DNA of 64,000 bases from Pseudeuparius sepicola (Eukaryota; Arthropoda; Insecta; Coleoptera; Anthribidae). The position numbers and the translations under genes were made by a program. The notes below the pieces were generated by a model that had not been told where the DNA came from, made no database searches, and saw only the letters and a program-made list of their open reading frames with translations. The stretch is from the NCBI GenBank assembly GCA_963920635.1, contig OY987298.1:52989949-53053948 (forward strand). Direction: 5' to 3'. Shown piece by piece: positions 24,803-36,835 of this stretch (within the stretch, counting starts at the first letter, position 1; every line of letters starts with the position of its first letter).

Positions 24803-25704
24803 AACTTTTGTTATTTTTTTGTCATCGCTGCATTTTGCCTCATATTATCACTGATTATGATTTTTAGTAATTGAACAATGGTTATTAAGAATATTATAAT
24901 CACAATCTACTCTATAATATCATTGAGTAAAGGATATAATACATTCTATATAGTAGAATATATATTCTTTACTAAATGAGATTACACGATAAGTAAGCTC
25001 TTTTTTGGCCTCGGAGGTCCTTAAAGGGCCTCTACAACCGTCAACAAAAGTAGACAGGGGAAAGGCTAGATCCCAAGCACTTTGGCTGGATCTTTCAAAA
25101 TTACATTTTTATTTTTATTAGATCCCTACCAAGGCGTCGATCGATACTATCTGAAATTAGAAGGATCATAGGCCCTATATTATTGCAATATGTAGAAATG
25201 AGGGGATGCCTTGCGTTCGTTCGACTGTAGATGTAAATATACCTAATAATATGAATTATAACAGGACAGGAGGAAGACGAGTAAACGATTTAATTATTTT
25301 ATTACTAATTTTTTTCTTACTTGAATGTAAGTTTTTTTGTAATGATGACCAATAGAGAAAGAATTTCTTATGTAAAAACATACAGGGTGTCCAACTTTAA
25401 AACTGTACAAATCCGTAAAATCTTCATTTTTGGAGATAATCGCCTAAACTTTTTTTTGTTTGAAGGGCCTTCAAAAACCCCCTTCTTTTGAACTTCCTGT
25501 CATTTACAAAATGCAAATCCAGGGCCGACTGCGATTTTTTTATACCCCCGATTTTCACGAAAACCATTTAGCGATTTTTTTTATTTAAAATCTGACCCCA
25601 CAGCGTTAATCAGAACATCCCAGAACTCCTATATACTAAATTTGAATAAAAAATATACAGGAAGTTCCATTCTGCAGGGTCATAGTTGAGCAAAATAGGA
25701 ATTT

Positions 25705-27646
25705 CAGGGTGTCTACCAACCTGGAAAACCTGGAAATGTCAGGGAATTATTTTTGGTCAGGGAAATCAGGGAAAAGTCAGGGAAATCTATCAAATAACCT
25801 GGAAATTTGTGGTTTAATAGATATAAAAATAGGAAATCTTCAATTCTTACAAAAACTAATCAAAATTATATCATATTCATTTTGATTCTACTCCACAGAG
25901 ATCACATATTATGGTATTTATTTATATGTGATCCCTGTGCTTCTACTATACTCCAAAGATAATCTAACTAAATAAGATTTTACGAAGCTATTTATTTTTG
26001 TTTTGAAGGTGTTTATTTTTTATATGTTTTTTTTTATTTTGGAGAATGTGTAAAAGATATTTGTTTGTTTTATACGGGATTTTATATTTTTACAATAAAT
26101 CGTGTATCTTTATTTTTTACAGGGTGGCTCATTATAAATTGACACGCCATTGCTACTTTTTGAGGTTAGAAAAAAAGTTTTTTTTACAAAAGTTATAGAT
26201 ACTAATACAAAGTTTTTTGTGACACTATTGGACCTTATACAGTGTGTTCTAGAAAGTCGTGGCAGACATAACTTATGTTTCTTTAAATGGAACATCTTGT
26301 ATATTTTTGTTATATGTTCGCTCCAACCGTTCGTTCAGAACTAAGCCTTTTTTTGAGGGATTACTCCTTGGGTCATAGGCTGCCATGAAAGACAAATGCT
26401 AAATTATAGTAATAGCTGACAGTTTGCAAGTATATTCATGCTATGGAAAACATAATGGGCTCTTTTAAGATTTCAGGGAAAATGAAGGAGGGAAATTGAG
26501 ATAAATAAGAAATTTTAAATAGTAACATAGGTAATAAACTTCGTCAAATTTATTGTTTGTAATTTAATTTTTTGAAAGCGACAATGACATTTAGAAAAAG
26601 GATATATTTTTATATGTTTTTGTGGGATTATTTAAAAAACAGAATTTATTATGACAGACCGAAAAATGTAGAAACACTGAAAAGTAGAATTCGGGAAGAA
26701 ATCCACATATTAAATACTGAACACAGCAATTTTATTGTTGCCCCAATAAACAGAAACTTAGTAGCAAATATCAATAAATTCATACGTATATCCTTTTTCT
26801 AAATGTTATTGTCGTTTTCAATAAAAATTAAATTTCGAACAATAAATCCAACGAAGTTTATTAACTATGTCACTTATTATTTAAAATTTCTCATTTCTCT
26901 CAATTTCCATTCTTAATTTTCTCTGAAAACTTAAAATAGCCCATTTTGTTTTCCAACGCATGAATATACTTGCAAACTGTCAATAATTGTTACTATAATT
27001 TGGCCTTTGTCTTCCATGGCAACCTATGACCCAAGGAGTAATCCCTCTCAAAAAAGGCTGTTCTGAACGAACGGTTGGAGCGAACATATAACATACATGC
27101 TTCATTGGAATCGAAAAAATGCGTAGAAAATATACAAGGCGTTCCATTTAAAAAAACAAAAGTTGCCACGGCTTTCTAGAACACACTGTATAAGGCCCAA
27201 TAGCGTCACAAAAAACGTTGTATTAGAATCTAAAACTTTTGTAACAAAACTTTTTTTTCTAGCCTCAGACACTAGCAAGTTAAGGGGGGTGTCAATTTAT
27301 ACTGTACTTTATTAACCTCGTTAGCAACAGTTTCTGCCAAAAAGTTGAAATTCCAAGCCACTTTATCACTTTCTTCGAAAACATAATCGGACATAATTTG
27401 CACATTTATTTAATTAATGTCAGATGACATCACTAAAACTAATAGTCCGCTTTTGAATTTTTTTGTTAGTAAGCACGATCGTTCAGAGTAATTTCATCCT
27501 AGGGGATCTGTTGACTCTTCCATTTTATTCAAATTCTCATATTTATCTCAGTAGGTAGGTATTAGTCAGGGAATTTTTTGCTTTTTGGTCAGGGAAAACC
27601 TGGAAAAGTCAGGGAATTTTAAAAGCTCGATTTGGTAGACACCCTA
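25705..27646. mobile_element. nested element with CAGGGTGTCTACCAA ends, AATTT duplication
   Basis: The ends are CAGGGTGTCTACCAA and TTGGTAGACACCCTA. Directly outside lies AATTT on each side (25700..25704 and 27647..27651). The relative at about 43970 reads straight through as GGAATTTTAAAGG, which shows the pre-insertion state. Near each end there are repeated phrases of the kind ACCTGGAAA and GTCAGGGAA. There is no transposase inside; a further fold-back (26120..27304) is nested in it. The superfamily is uncertain. Confidence 0.82.
26120..27304. mobile_element. innermost fold-back element, TA-flanked
   Basis: A palindrome of about 1.2 kb with arms near 500 bp and a loop at about 26620..26785. 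The left end begins CAGGGTGGCTCATTATAAAT. The right end has lost a few bases but still closes with CTG before TA. TA flanks both ends (26118..26119 and 27305..27306). Arm landmarks are CCAACCGTTCGTTCAGAA, TGACCCAAGGAGTAATCCCT and the AAAGGATATA/TATATCC block at the loop. No coding sequence is present. Confidence 0.85.
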
Positions 27647-28584
27647 AATTTTAAAGGCATCTGCCAAGTCAAGTGTGCCATGAAATCCCCTCAAAACAGT
27701 TGAATGGTCAACAGGACCACTCAAGGTATTGGTGTGCAAAGGTCCAATACAAAATATACAGAGTGTTCTTATCTGTGCCATCTCATATTACTGAATTTTT
27801 GGAACTTTATACGGGTCAAAAATCGAGTATATCAAAACCGCTCCACATACTATAAACGAACTAAATCTAAAAAATACAGAAGCCTGCCAGTCAGTAAGTC
27901 CATATTAGTTAACGTGGCTGATGTGCCACGACAGGAACACACAGAAAATGTATCATCTTAGACAGTCACTTTGTTGAGAAAGGTCCAATAATTCAAATTG
28001 TTTTTATTTGTTGGTTGGCATTTCGTAAAGAAATGAATTACTTTTGTGTGTTTATTAATATTTTTTCAATCATTCCAGAGCACTCCTGACCAGTATTAAG
28101 TTTAATAAAAATTCAGAATTTTGAGATGGCTCAGAGAAAAATACCCTGTATATTTTTGTGGTAAATCTTTTACACCAACATTTTGAGTGGTCCTGTTGAC
28201 CATGCAACTGTTTTGAAGGGATTCCATGGCACACTTGACTCACCAGATGTCTTTAAAATTCCTATTTTGCTCAACTTTGACACCCTACAGAATGGAACTC
28301 CCTGTATACTTTTTGTTCAAATTTGGTATATGCGGGTTTTGGGGTGTTTTGATTAACGCTCTGTGGTCAGATTTTAAATAAAAAAATCGCTAAATGGTTT
28401 TCGTGAAAATCAGGGGTATAAAAAAATCGCAGCCGGCCCTGGATTTGCATTTTAACAATGGAAAAAAGGTCAAAAGAAGCGGTTTTTGAAGCCCTTTCAA
28501 ACAAAAAAACGTTTAAGCTTTTATCTCCAAAAATGAAAGTTTTTACGGATTTGTACAGTTATAAAGTTGGACACCCTGTATGTA

Positions 28585-30175
28585 CTGCGTCAAATGATAA
28601 AAGTAATAAAACATTATGTACATTCAGGGTGAGCGAAACTCGACGTCCCAGGCCTACAGCGGGAACACGAAAACTCAAAATAAAATTTCGAAAAGGGTTC
28701 TTAAATGGTACATACTAAGGTCCAATTATGACCGAAAACACCGAACAGTCTCTGTTAATGTTCGGTGCCGAAAATGAGCTTTTTTTATGTTTGGGAAAAT
28801 GGCTGCTGTGACTCATCGATATTATTTTCCCAGAAACGTACCATGTTTTCCCTCAACAACTTTTGTAGGAAAAGATTTTCTGTAATTTTTATTGTTCGAA
28901 ATCTACAGGGTCAAATATGTAAAAAAAATGGAATTCTAATTATTTTCCGAAATCTAGCTAGGTATAGAAACAACTGATAGTCAGAAATTATTGAAGAGTA
29001 TGTTAGGCTGCCTTGTGGACCCTTAAATTTATTCAACTGGAATATTTTTTAATTTTTTTGTAACAAACAATAATAGCAAACAAGTGGTAACAAGCAATTG
29101 GCAGCTTTATTTTTGAATGTATTAAACGAGGCGAATTCATTTCTAAAAATTATTTCATTAAAAACTTATCTGAAGAAATATTCCATTATACAGTAGAATA
29201 ATAAGCGAGGTAGAAAGGAAAAATAAATTTGCACACCATTTTTTATCAACATAAATTTTGTAATTTTTTTGTAAAAAATCTTACGTCTTCGGTTATGTTA
29301 TCTAGCACCAATCGAAAGAGAATTAATTATTGGTCTTTCAAACGCAACTAAGAACGTTTCAATCGGCCGTTTAATTTCCATACAATAGCTAAATTTGGAA
29401 AATTAAAATTTTCATGTTTTTGCCTGTAACGACGGTCTTGGCTAACGGAAAGGGTCGTCCATTTTGATTTCTTATGTGAAAAACATAGCAAATCGGATGG
29501 TATAGGTCCCGAGATATTATACCCCAAAAGTAGGTTGGTGAACGCAGATGCTAGACTACCTTCCGCCTATAAATAATTAGTAGTTGCGTATTTTAGAACG
29601 ATTTCAGCTTGCTTTTTCATATATACTGAAAAACTTTTGTAGAAAAAATATAGTATGCAACTCGTGCGTCGTTCGCCTTAGCGCACCCGAATGTTATTTC
29701 GTCTGGGCTTTCGGCTTCATGCAAATACTGTTATTCTCGTGAGATAAAGTAGTAAGTGCCTTGCACACTACATTATTCGCAGATAAAATAAAATACCAAC
29801 AACTCCCCAGTATTCGGAAATGTTGCAATATTTGATTAGTTTTAAAAACATAATTTATAAATCATCAAAATTTTTGTAATGAAAATGATTATTTTTATAT
29901 TACAATCATTGTAAAAAAATAAACCGATAAAAACCGCAAATATTTTACGGTAGTTATACTCGACCAGTCAATTGCAAAATATTATTGTGACTGGCAGTTT
30001 CGTCTAACTGGCACATTCTTTATAGTACGATAATGTTTACATCAATTGAATTTCATATCTTCAAGTACTACGCCATATCACTGTACCTATACATATACAT
30101 ATATAACTAAATGATATTTTCTACAGGCGTTATTAAAAATATATTTTTTTACAATAGTTTGTTTCAACAATAAAT
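28585..30175. other. no recognised gene
   Basis: Mostly AT-rich unique-looking sequence. No coding, RNA or repeat structure is recognised. Confidence 0.45.
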
Positions 30176-30179
30176 AGTT

Positions 30180-30420
30180 CTGAACCAGTTTTAGCGAATC
30201 ATAATCCAGAAAAGTAATTCCATAACTGTTTCAATCAAGTGGGTCGTATGAGAACGGGTTGAGAACTGCTGTTTGAGCAAACCCAACAGCTTTGTTCCAA
30301 CAACAATTTTTAACAATTTCTAGCGAATCAGAATGCAGAAAAGTAATTCCATAACTGTTTGCAACCAATTAGATCGCTAAGAACCGGTTAAGAACTGGTG
30401 TTGGAACAAACCCACTAATT
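30180..30420. repeat. tandem duplication, about 125-bp period
   Basis: Two diverged direct copies share CAGAAAAGTAATTCCATAAC, the phrase AACGGGTTGAGAACTG or AACCGGTTAAGAACTG, and a GTTTGAGCAAACCC or GTTGGAACAAACCC ending. The copies are adjacent. The family is not recognised. Confidence 0.7.
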
Positions 30421-30526
30421 GTCTGTGTCGAAAATGTTAAAAAGCGCACTTCAAATAACGTCTGTAGAAAATAAAATATAAGATCTCTTTAGTACCTTAT
30501 TTAGAAAAAAAATTGTATGATGTATA

Positions 30527-30611
30527 GTGGATACCACGAATCTTGATCCTTGCGTCACAATCGCCAACAATGTAATTGTTTGTGACGCAGGGATTATTAT
30601 TCGTGATATCC
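30527..30611. repeat. hairpin, 85 bp
   Basis: Arms of about 33 bases (GTGGATACCACGAATCTTGA followed by CCTTGCGTCACAA, and the opposite arm) pair with a few mismatches around a short loop. It looks like a very small inverted-repeat element. There is no coding sequence. Confidence 0.65.
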
Positions 30612-31346
30612 ACATTACATGTTAAAATTTGATGCCTACCAACTCGTGAACCCGTTTTACCTTTTATAAATAAGGAATGGTATAAAGGCAGTAATAATGC
30701 ATGGAAGCAGTTGTCATAATCCTGCTTCTCGGAAGTGTAGCGCTATTTAGTTTGTTGTATTATGTATGTACGCAAATAAACACGTGAGGACATAGTTCAA
30801 AAATTCAAATTCATCCTAAGCTATTTTGAGTAAGAAATCTTTATAAACCGTTGGATTGAAACAACTGATATGTACAGTCGCGGACAGTTGGTATCGAACG
30901 ACCTGAAGAGGTTTCTCGTGGCTATCGTTACAGGGCGCGCGGAGACGGCAACATCGCGCTGGAGTCTGCAGCCGGCCGGTCTGCTAAAAATAGAACCATA
31001 AAATGCAAATTACAGCCTCCAGCCTCTCACAGCAAAGGAACAAAATTCGAGGAAAATGCAACTTTGTGCTGGTAATAATTCCAACCCCAGTGTTGGTATT
31101 TAATATTTCGTACTATTTTATCATGTTACTATACCGTCTAGTATTTATGATAATGAAATAAAAAAATAATAAATATCAAGGCTGAGATTAGAATCAACAC
31201 CACAATAAAAGTTGCTTTTTCTCGAGTTTCCTTCCTTTGCTGCCAGCACCCTGTATTAATTAGGAATATGAAATTAGGTAAATCCATAGTCAATTTGAGC
31301 CACAATAGAATTCCGAAGAATTTCTCAAAAACAATAATTTAATATA

Positions 31347-32138
31347 CAGGGTGTCTACTTTTAAACATATGCAAATTAATAAAATCTTTATTTTTGGAGA
31401 TAATCCCTGAACATTCTTTGTGTGAAAGGCCTTCAAAAATCGCTTCTTTTAGCCTTCCTATCATTTTCAAAAGGCAAATCCAGGTCCGGCTACGATTTTT
31501 GAGTGTTTTTTTATTTAAAATCTACCAATACAGCGTTAATCAGGATCCCCCTAAAACCCCTTTATATACCAAATTTGAACAAAGAATTTAGAGAGAGATC
31601 TATTCTACAGGATGTCAAGGTTCAGCAAAATAGGAAATTTACAGGCATTTGGCGAGTCAAGTGTGCCATGGAATCCCGTCAAAATAGTTTAATTGTCAAC
31701 AGAACCACTCAAAGTGTTGGTGTGCAAAGATTCAATACAGGGTATTTTTCTCTGCCCCATCTGAAAATGCTGAATTTTTATGACTTGACTCGCCAGATAT
31801 GCCTGAAGAGGTTTCTTTAAATTTCCTATTTTGCTCAATTTTGACATCCTGTAGAATAGAACTCTCTCTATATTTTTTGTTCAAATTTGGTATATAAAGG
31901 GTTTTCGACTGTCCTGATTGACGCTGTGGTGTCAGATTTTAAATAAAAAAATGGCTAAATGGTTTTTGTGAAAATCGGGGGAATAAAAAAATCGTAGCCG
32001 GCCCTGGATTTGCAATTTGAAAATGGCAGGATTGCTAAAATAAGCGGCTTTTGAAGTCCTTTCGGACAAAAAACAGATCAAGCGATTATCTCAAAAATTA
32101 AAGATTTCAAGGATTTGTATAATATGTTTAAAAGTAGA
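31347..32138. mobile_element. fold-back element, right end truncated
   Basis: The left end is CAGGGTGTCTACTTTTAAAC after TA (31345..31346). The opposite arm runs to GTTTAAAAGTAGA at about 32138 and then stops before the expected CACCCTG. The arms share TTTATTTTTGGAGATAATC and the phrase GGCAAATCCAGG or CCTGGATTTGC. It belongs to the same family as 25383..28578. The short frame at 31503..31820 is not recognised. Confidence 0.78.
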
Positions 32139-32371
32139 TATGGGGGCTCTTAATATTAATTAGAAAATGTATGGCACAAAATTAATGGATTATCGGATTA
32201 CCTGAGTTGAAATATTTTAGCATAGATATTTATATCTTTTTAAATAGGTATTTATTAATTATACCTACCTGCACTTAATATAACTAAATTTAGGGGATTA
32301 ACTTAATAATTGTAATATTGAATTGGATGTAGATTTTGAAAATATCGATTATACCTGCTCCTAGCCCTTTG

Positions 32372-32412
32372 TATAAATACTAAGGTGGGTGGGCTAAAAT
32401 TATTTAGTCAGT
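32372..32412 (+). promoter_or_regulatory. core promoter of the Tc1-like transposase
   Basis: TATAAATA (32372..32379) is followed by TCAGT (32408..32412), the arthropod initiator. It lies 36 bases before the first ATG of the transposase. The spacing from TATA to initiator is a few bases longer than usual. The layout supports expression from the element's own promoter. Confidence 0.5.
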
Positions 32413-32447
32413 ATCCTAATTCGAGAGAGTAACTAACAGTGTTCGTT

Positions 32448-33452
32448 ATGCCTCGTTTGAGTGAATCCGTCAAGCACCGTATCATCGCCAAACTAGAAAA
32501 TGGTTGGGCTATTTCCCGACTGGCCGAAGAATTTGGTGTATCTAAAAGCACCATTTTCAATATAAAGAAGAAATATGACGAAACCGGAAGCGTGGAAAAC
32601 ATACATAGAGGAGGAAATGTGAAAATTACGTCTGACCAACAAGATGAGGAACTAGCTAATTTTTGCCTTGCAAATCCGTTTAAATCCGCCGTTGAAGCAG
32701 TATCTGCAACACAATTTCCAGCAAGTGTTAGAACTGCCCGAAGGAGATTAGATGCAGCCAATCTGAAATCTCGCACGGCCAGCAACAAAATTCAGCTGAC
32801 CGAGGCTAATAAGGAAGTCAGGTTGCAGATATGCCGAGAGTTTCAGCGTTTACCGCCACATTATTGGGAGAAGGTAATATTTAGCGACGAAAAGATCTTT
32901 CAAAGCCATTACAATGGCAAAGTGCGAGTATATAGACCTTCGGTGAGTTCAAGATATGACGAAAGATTTGTGTCACCCAGGAAAAGGAGTGGGCATTTTT
33001 CCGTCAACATATGGGCCTGGATAAGCTACCGTGGACCTGGCATTTGTTGGAGAATCGACGACCGCTTCACAGCAGCTCGCTATTGCGAGATACTCGAAGG
33101 CGGATTGTTACCAACTGCAACGGAAATGTATCCCGATGGCTTCGTTTTCCAGCATGATAACGCTCCTGTGCATACAGCAAGAATAGTTCGCGAATGGTTC
33201 ACCGAAAACAACGTAGAAAAGTTGCAATGGCCGGCGAAGAGTCCTGACTTGAATCCCATTGAGAATGTGTGGGGCAGAATGGCGCGGACAATGGAGAACT
33301 TCGTACCCGAAAATAGGGAGGCACTTTGGCAGAAGATTCAACAAACGTGGGATGAAGTCGTAACCCATGATCTCTGCTGCCAACTCATAGATTCGATGAG
33401 CAGGAGAGTTCAGAAAGTCATCCTATCCCAAGGTGGGTATACTAAATATTAA
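32448..33452 (+). CDS. Tc1-like transposase, DD34E, intact
   Basis: The 334-residue protein is full length for Tc1-like transposases. Two N-terminal DNA-binding helix-turn-helix regions are seen at about residues 5..50 (AISRLAEEFGVSKSTIF) and 62..115. The DDE catalytic domain follows: D147 in IFSDEKIF, D237 in FQHDNAPVHTAR and E272 in SPDLNPIENVWG, with 34 residues between the last two. It would cut and paste its element at TA sites in the nucleus. I take the ATG at 32448 as the start; the frame extends three codons upstream but has no earlier ATG. A TATA and TCAGT pair lies just upstream and an AATAAAA lies near 33576. Codons are uninterrupted, unlike all other transposase pieces in the window. 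The 5.4-kb inverted ends at 30875 and 36292 may be its termini, but I could not find closer ones, so this pairing is inferred. Confidence 0.93.
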   Translation: MPRLSESVKHRIIAKLENGWAISRLAEEFGVSKSTIFNIKKKYDETGSVENIHRGGNVKITSDQQDEELANFCLANPFKSAVEAVSATQFPASVRTARRRLDAANLKSRTASNKIQLTEANKEVRLQICREFQRLPPHYWEKVIFSDEKIFQSHYNGKVRVYRPSVSSRYDERFVSPRKRSGHFSVNIWAWISYRGPGICWRIDDRFTAARYCEILEGGLLPTATEMYPDGFVFQHDNAPVHTARIVREWFTENNVEKLQWPAKSPDLNPIENVWGRMARTMENFVPENREALWQKIQQTWDEVVTHDLCCQLIDSMSRRVQKVILSQGGYTKY

Positions 33453-33742
33453 TATACATATAATATAATAATGGAAAATGCATTTGATTTCTTGCCTTTA
33501 TTTAATTATGTTATAGTCATAAAGATTTTAATGGGTTTATAGTTTTTTCGGATTCTTCCTGTGTCGGTGGTTCTAATAAAACTTCGTAATCATTATATCC
33601 AGCTTGTGGAAGTCCTCAATCACCTGAAATTATTTTATTTTATCCAGGTAATCACATTGAGGTCCAGGGAGGTGTGTAAAGCTTGACACGTGTCCCTGCT
33701 GTGTGTCTTCTGATGTTATTGATAAAGGTATGCAATTTAAAT

Positions 33743-34290
33743 AATAGAGAGTTATTGCAGAAATAAATAACGTCGCGCTCTTTTTTGACGTTATTTTGAC
33801 ATTTGAGCATGCGCAGTCGTAGTTTGACATAAGGTCGTCCATAATAAGGTTATTTTCCTTTATTTTTGTTTATTGTGTATACCATAATATACGTTATTTT
33901 TACCTTATTTGTCACAATTCTTAAAATAAATTCTGATTTGTCAGAAAACGCTAGTGTTCTGTGAAAGTAGGACTTAACCTAAAATGTTCGTTGCTTGTTT
34001 GCGTTTGCACCTTGTTTGTTTTCATTAGTCTTTCACCTTGGTGTTCCGTGGTTATTTGGCTGTTTTCCCAGTTTTTTCCGGAGCAAAATTATAAAAGCAC
34101 ATAATATTCTAGTGAAAGTGTAGAAATACAAAACAATAAAGTAAACGTAAACAAGCCCTTAATTTGGATACATAAATTACGACTTGCAATAACTATTGTC
34201 AGAATCATAAATAACGTATGAGAGTATTCAAATAAGGTCGTCTTAAATACTGCTTAATGCCAAAAACAGTTTCTGCAATAACTCTCTATT
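33743..34290. mobile_element. MITE with AATAGAGAGTTATTGCAG ends
   Basis: Perfect 21-bp inverted ends (33743..33763 and 34270..34290) bound 548 bp. Inside, ATAAGGTCGTC occurs near both ends on the same strand. No coding sequence is present. It lies just downstream of the Tc1-like transposase, inside the 5.4-kb interval. Confidence 0.75.
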
Positions 34291-34699
34291 AAGTTACAAG
34301 GGTAATTTTATGTCTGTGACCCCCTAATCTCATTTATCTGTTGAAGGGCATTTTATGAGAAACAATGGGGCATTGCAGCACCACGAAAACCAATTTATTA
34401 AAACTTCTGACCAATTTCTTCAAAAATAAGAAAAAATAAATAAAAGGGACACCCCTTTTATTTTATAATCATTTATGTTTAGGACTACGAGACCTAACAA
34501 CTAAATGTTGGAACAAATACTTATTTTGCAAAGAAAAGAATAATTTATGAAAATCCTTTTAATTAACTTTTTTAATTCTAGGGTTATTAGCTAAATATAT
34601 TTTTAGTGTTACTACATATTTTTTTATTATAACATAAAAATACATTTTTGTTGCAACGCAAAATATTTATTAACTTAATGTCTAAAACCGCTGACAACT

Positions 34700-34936
34700 A
34701 TACTTAGTGTATTTGGAAATGAAAGGAGGCCATAAATATTGATTGAGAAGGAAAATTCGACCATTTCAGTGGCGTGCTCTTTTGCTAAAAATCTGATGAG
34801 GATAAATACGCAAATTAATATTCGGGCGAGTTATGTAGTATTTTATGACGGACTCTCGAGCCTCTGATAAAGAATTTGCATTTATATTTATAATAAGCCA
34901 TAAACCTTCCTTTCATTTCCAAATACACTATGTATA
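34700..34936. repeat. small inverted-repeat element
   Basis: Arms of about 38 bases (landmarks TAGTGTATTTGGAAATGAAA and its complement, then GGCCATAAA and AGCCATAAACC) bound 237 bp. No gene is present. Confidence 0.65.
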
Positions 34937-34942
34937 TACAGT

Positions 34943-36075
34943 ATGTCCACAGAAGAGGTGTTGAATAGGAACACTTTCTTATCTTTAATTTTACCGCAAA
35001 AAGTTACTCTTGATAAAAACTTTGCTAACATTTCTTATGTGGAAATAAGTTGCTAGGAAAAGTTGTTCAAAAGTAAAGGATACTCCATACTACCAATTTT
35101 AGAAACAATTGGCACACTTTGATTTATTTGAAAAACATTTTTCGCTTTGGCCCTATCACTGCATTAAATATATTTTTTTTATGTAAGTAAGCTTATATAA
35201 GCATAATAAATATGGCAATTTTAGACGGCTAGGTGATGTTAAAAAATAAATCGGCATCCATAACCAACTTTTCACGCAATACAAAAAAAAACTCAAGTCG
35301 ACAAAAATGTGAAAACAAAACTATCAATTTATTTAATTTTTTTTTGATCAAACAAGATCTTTAATATGAGAAAATTTGTCTTTAATTTGAATAACTGTTG
35401 ATGTTTTTAATTGCTATTTCGACTTCACACTTTAAACAAATTAGCGGGAAAACTAGTACAAATTGTATGAAAATTTTCTTTTGTCAATGTTCTTGCGTGA
35501 TCTAGTTGCCGCTAATCTCCAATTAAAATTTTCCCTCGACTTTCAAAATAAATTGATTGTTTTCAGATTCTTGTTGATTTAAGTTTTTTTTGGTATTGCG
35601 CGAAAAGTTGGCCATGGATACCGACTTCTTTTTTTAACATTAACCAACTATCTAAAATTTACACGTTTTTGTTTCTTAAGATTTTTCAGTAGGGAGCCAA
35701 ATAACTACTTTAATAAACTAAAACAATGGCCTTTAATAACTAAAACAATGGCCTCAACAGAGCCGAAGAGCCTGTGTAATTTTCAGAAACTATCTGAGCA
35801 CCCAGTTGCATAAAGCTTCTCAGTGCCATCAATTTTCAATATAAAAGTTTTCTTCGGTATCTTAAAATAAATAGGTATGTTACGGCTATTTAATAATTTT
35901 GCTCAATTGGAGGTTTTTTTATATTGCGCGACAAGTTGACCATGGATGTTGATTACTTTTTCAGGGCCACTTAGCTGTCCAAAATTGTCACCTTTTTGTT
36001 TCTCATGTTTTTTTTGTAGGGCGCAAAATAAGCGAGGAAATCGCGGTGGTAGTTTAAAAAATCATACTGTATACT
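34943..36075. repeat. degenerate fold-back with an extra copy of one arm
   Basis: A left block at about 35200..35300 (AACCAACTTTTCACGCAATAC) pairs in reverse with 35585..35690 (GTATTGCGCGAAAAGTTGG). A third, direct copy of the latter lies at 35905..36030. Edges reading CAGTATG (near 34944) and CATACTG (near 36065) face each other. It is likely a fold-back plus a partial duplication. There is no coding sequence. Confidence 0.55.
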
Positions 36076-36835
36076 TGTGAACTGTTTTAATAAATAGTTT
36101 AATACTGATTCCTTAATTTTTTTTAACCCTTTCGGTGACATCGGCTTAATCGCTTGCAAAGAATTCTCGGAACAAGACACCCGTTCGAACCATCCGATGC
36201 CGAAGGCGCGCGCTGTTGCCGTCTCCGCGCGCCCTGTAACGATAGCCACGAGAAACCTCTTCAGGTCGTTCGATACCAACTGTCCGCGACTGTACAATAC
36301 GTCTCATATTATTCCTATTCCTAAGGACTTAATTTAAAATTACACGGTAGACGTGATGTTTTGTGGGTAGAGAAAGGGATTAACTATTATTTGGTACGCA
36401 AAAGAGCAACTTAGCGCCGTAAACACCACTCTACACCAGCACAAGGGTTCAATGTACACCTGCTCTTTGTGCATGTTTCATTCTGACCCCAGGTATCCGC
36501 TTACTTTTTTCCTAAAAATGTATCTATTTAAAACATGCTTTGTTTTCACACATAATTAAGGTAATCCTAATCATTTTATGTAGATTACATTTTTTATTAT
36601 TATTATATTATTTTTATTATTTATTATCGTAGTATGTAGTTGATGATGATGATACGAGACGAGTCCCGATATTATTAAAAACAAATTATGGGAGACTAAA
36701 GATTGTGATTTCTGGAGGAAGGTATTTGTTGTTCATGGCGTTCTTTTTTGTAACCTAAAAGTATGCCTAAAAAAATAAAAACGTGCACTTATTGTGACTA
36801 TTGTGAGTAAATAGTTGTCTATATCTTATACAGAG

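Larger units (their letters stand above)
25383..28578. mobile_element. fold-back element interrupted by two nested insertions
   Basis: The outer ends are CAGGGTGTCCAACTTTAAAA and its complement, with TA on both sides (25381..25382 and 28579..28580). The arms share GATTTTTTTATACCCC..., GCGATTTTTT and CAGGAAGTTCCATTCTG. The left half is cut at 25704 by the element 25705..27646. Related sequence without that cut lies at 43690..44400, and another relative is at 31347..32138. No intact gene is present; short frames across 27673..27961 are not recognised. Confidence 0.85.
30875..36292. mobile_element. 5.4-kb interval with 79-bp perfect inverted ends and TA flanks
   Basis: The ends begin CAGTCGCGGACAGTTGGTAT and are identical as inverted repeats for 79 bases (30875..30953 and 36214..36292). 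TA lies outside on both sides (30873..30874 and 36293..36294). A CAGT start with TA duplication is the Tc1/mariner signature. The intact DD34E transposase at 32448..33452 lies inside, together with the fold-backs at 31347, 33743, 34700 and 34940. The simplest reading is one element swollen by nested insertions. Two independent opposite copies are the alternative. Perfect identity of the ends suggests recent movement. Confidence 0.7.

Noticed and set aside
32408..32788. 126-codon frame on the minus strand
   Set aside because: It is antisense to the Tc1-like transposase and has no independent support.
34780..34830. CTGATGAG-containing hammerhead candidate on the + strand
   Set aside because: The required GAAA and flanking stems are absent.
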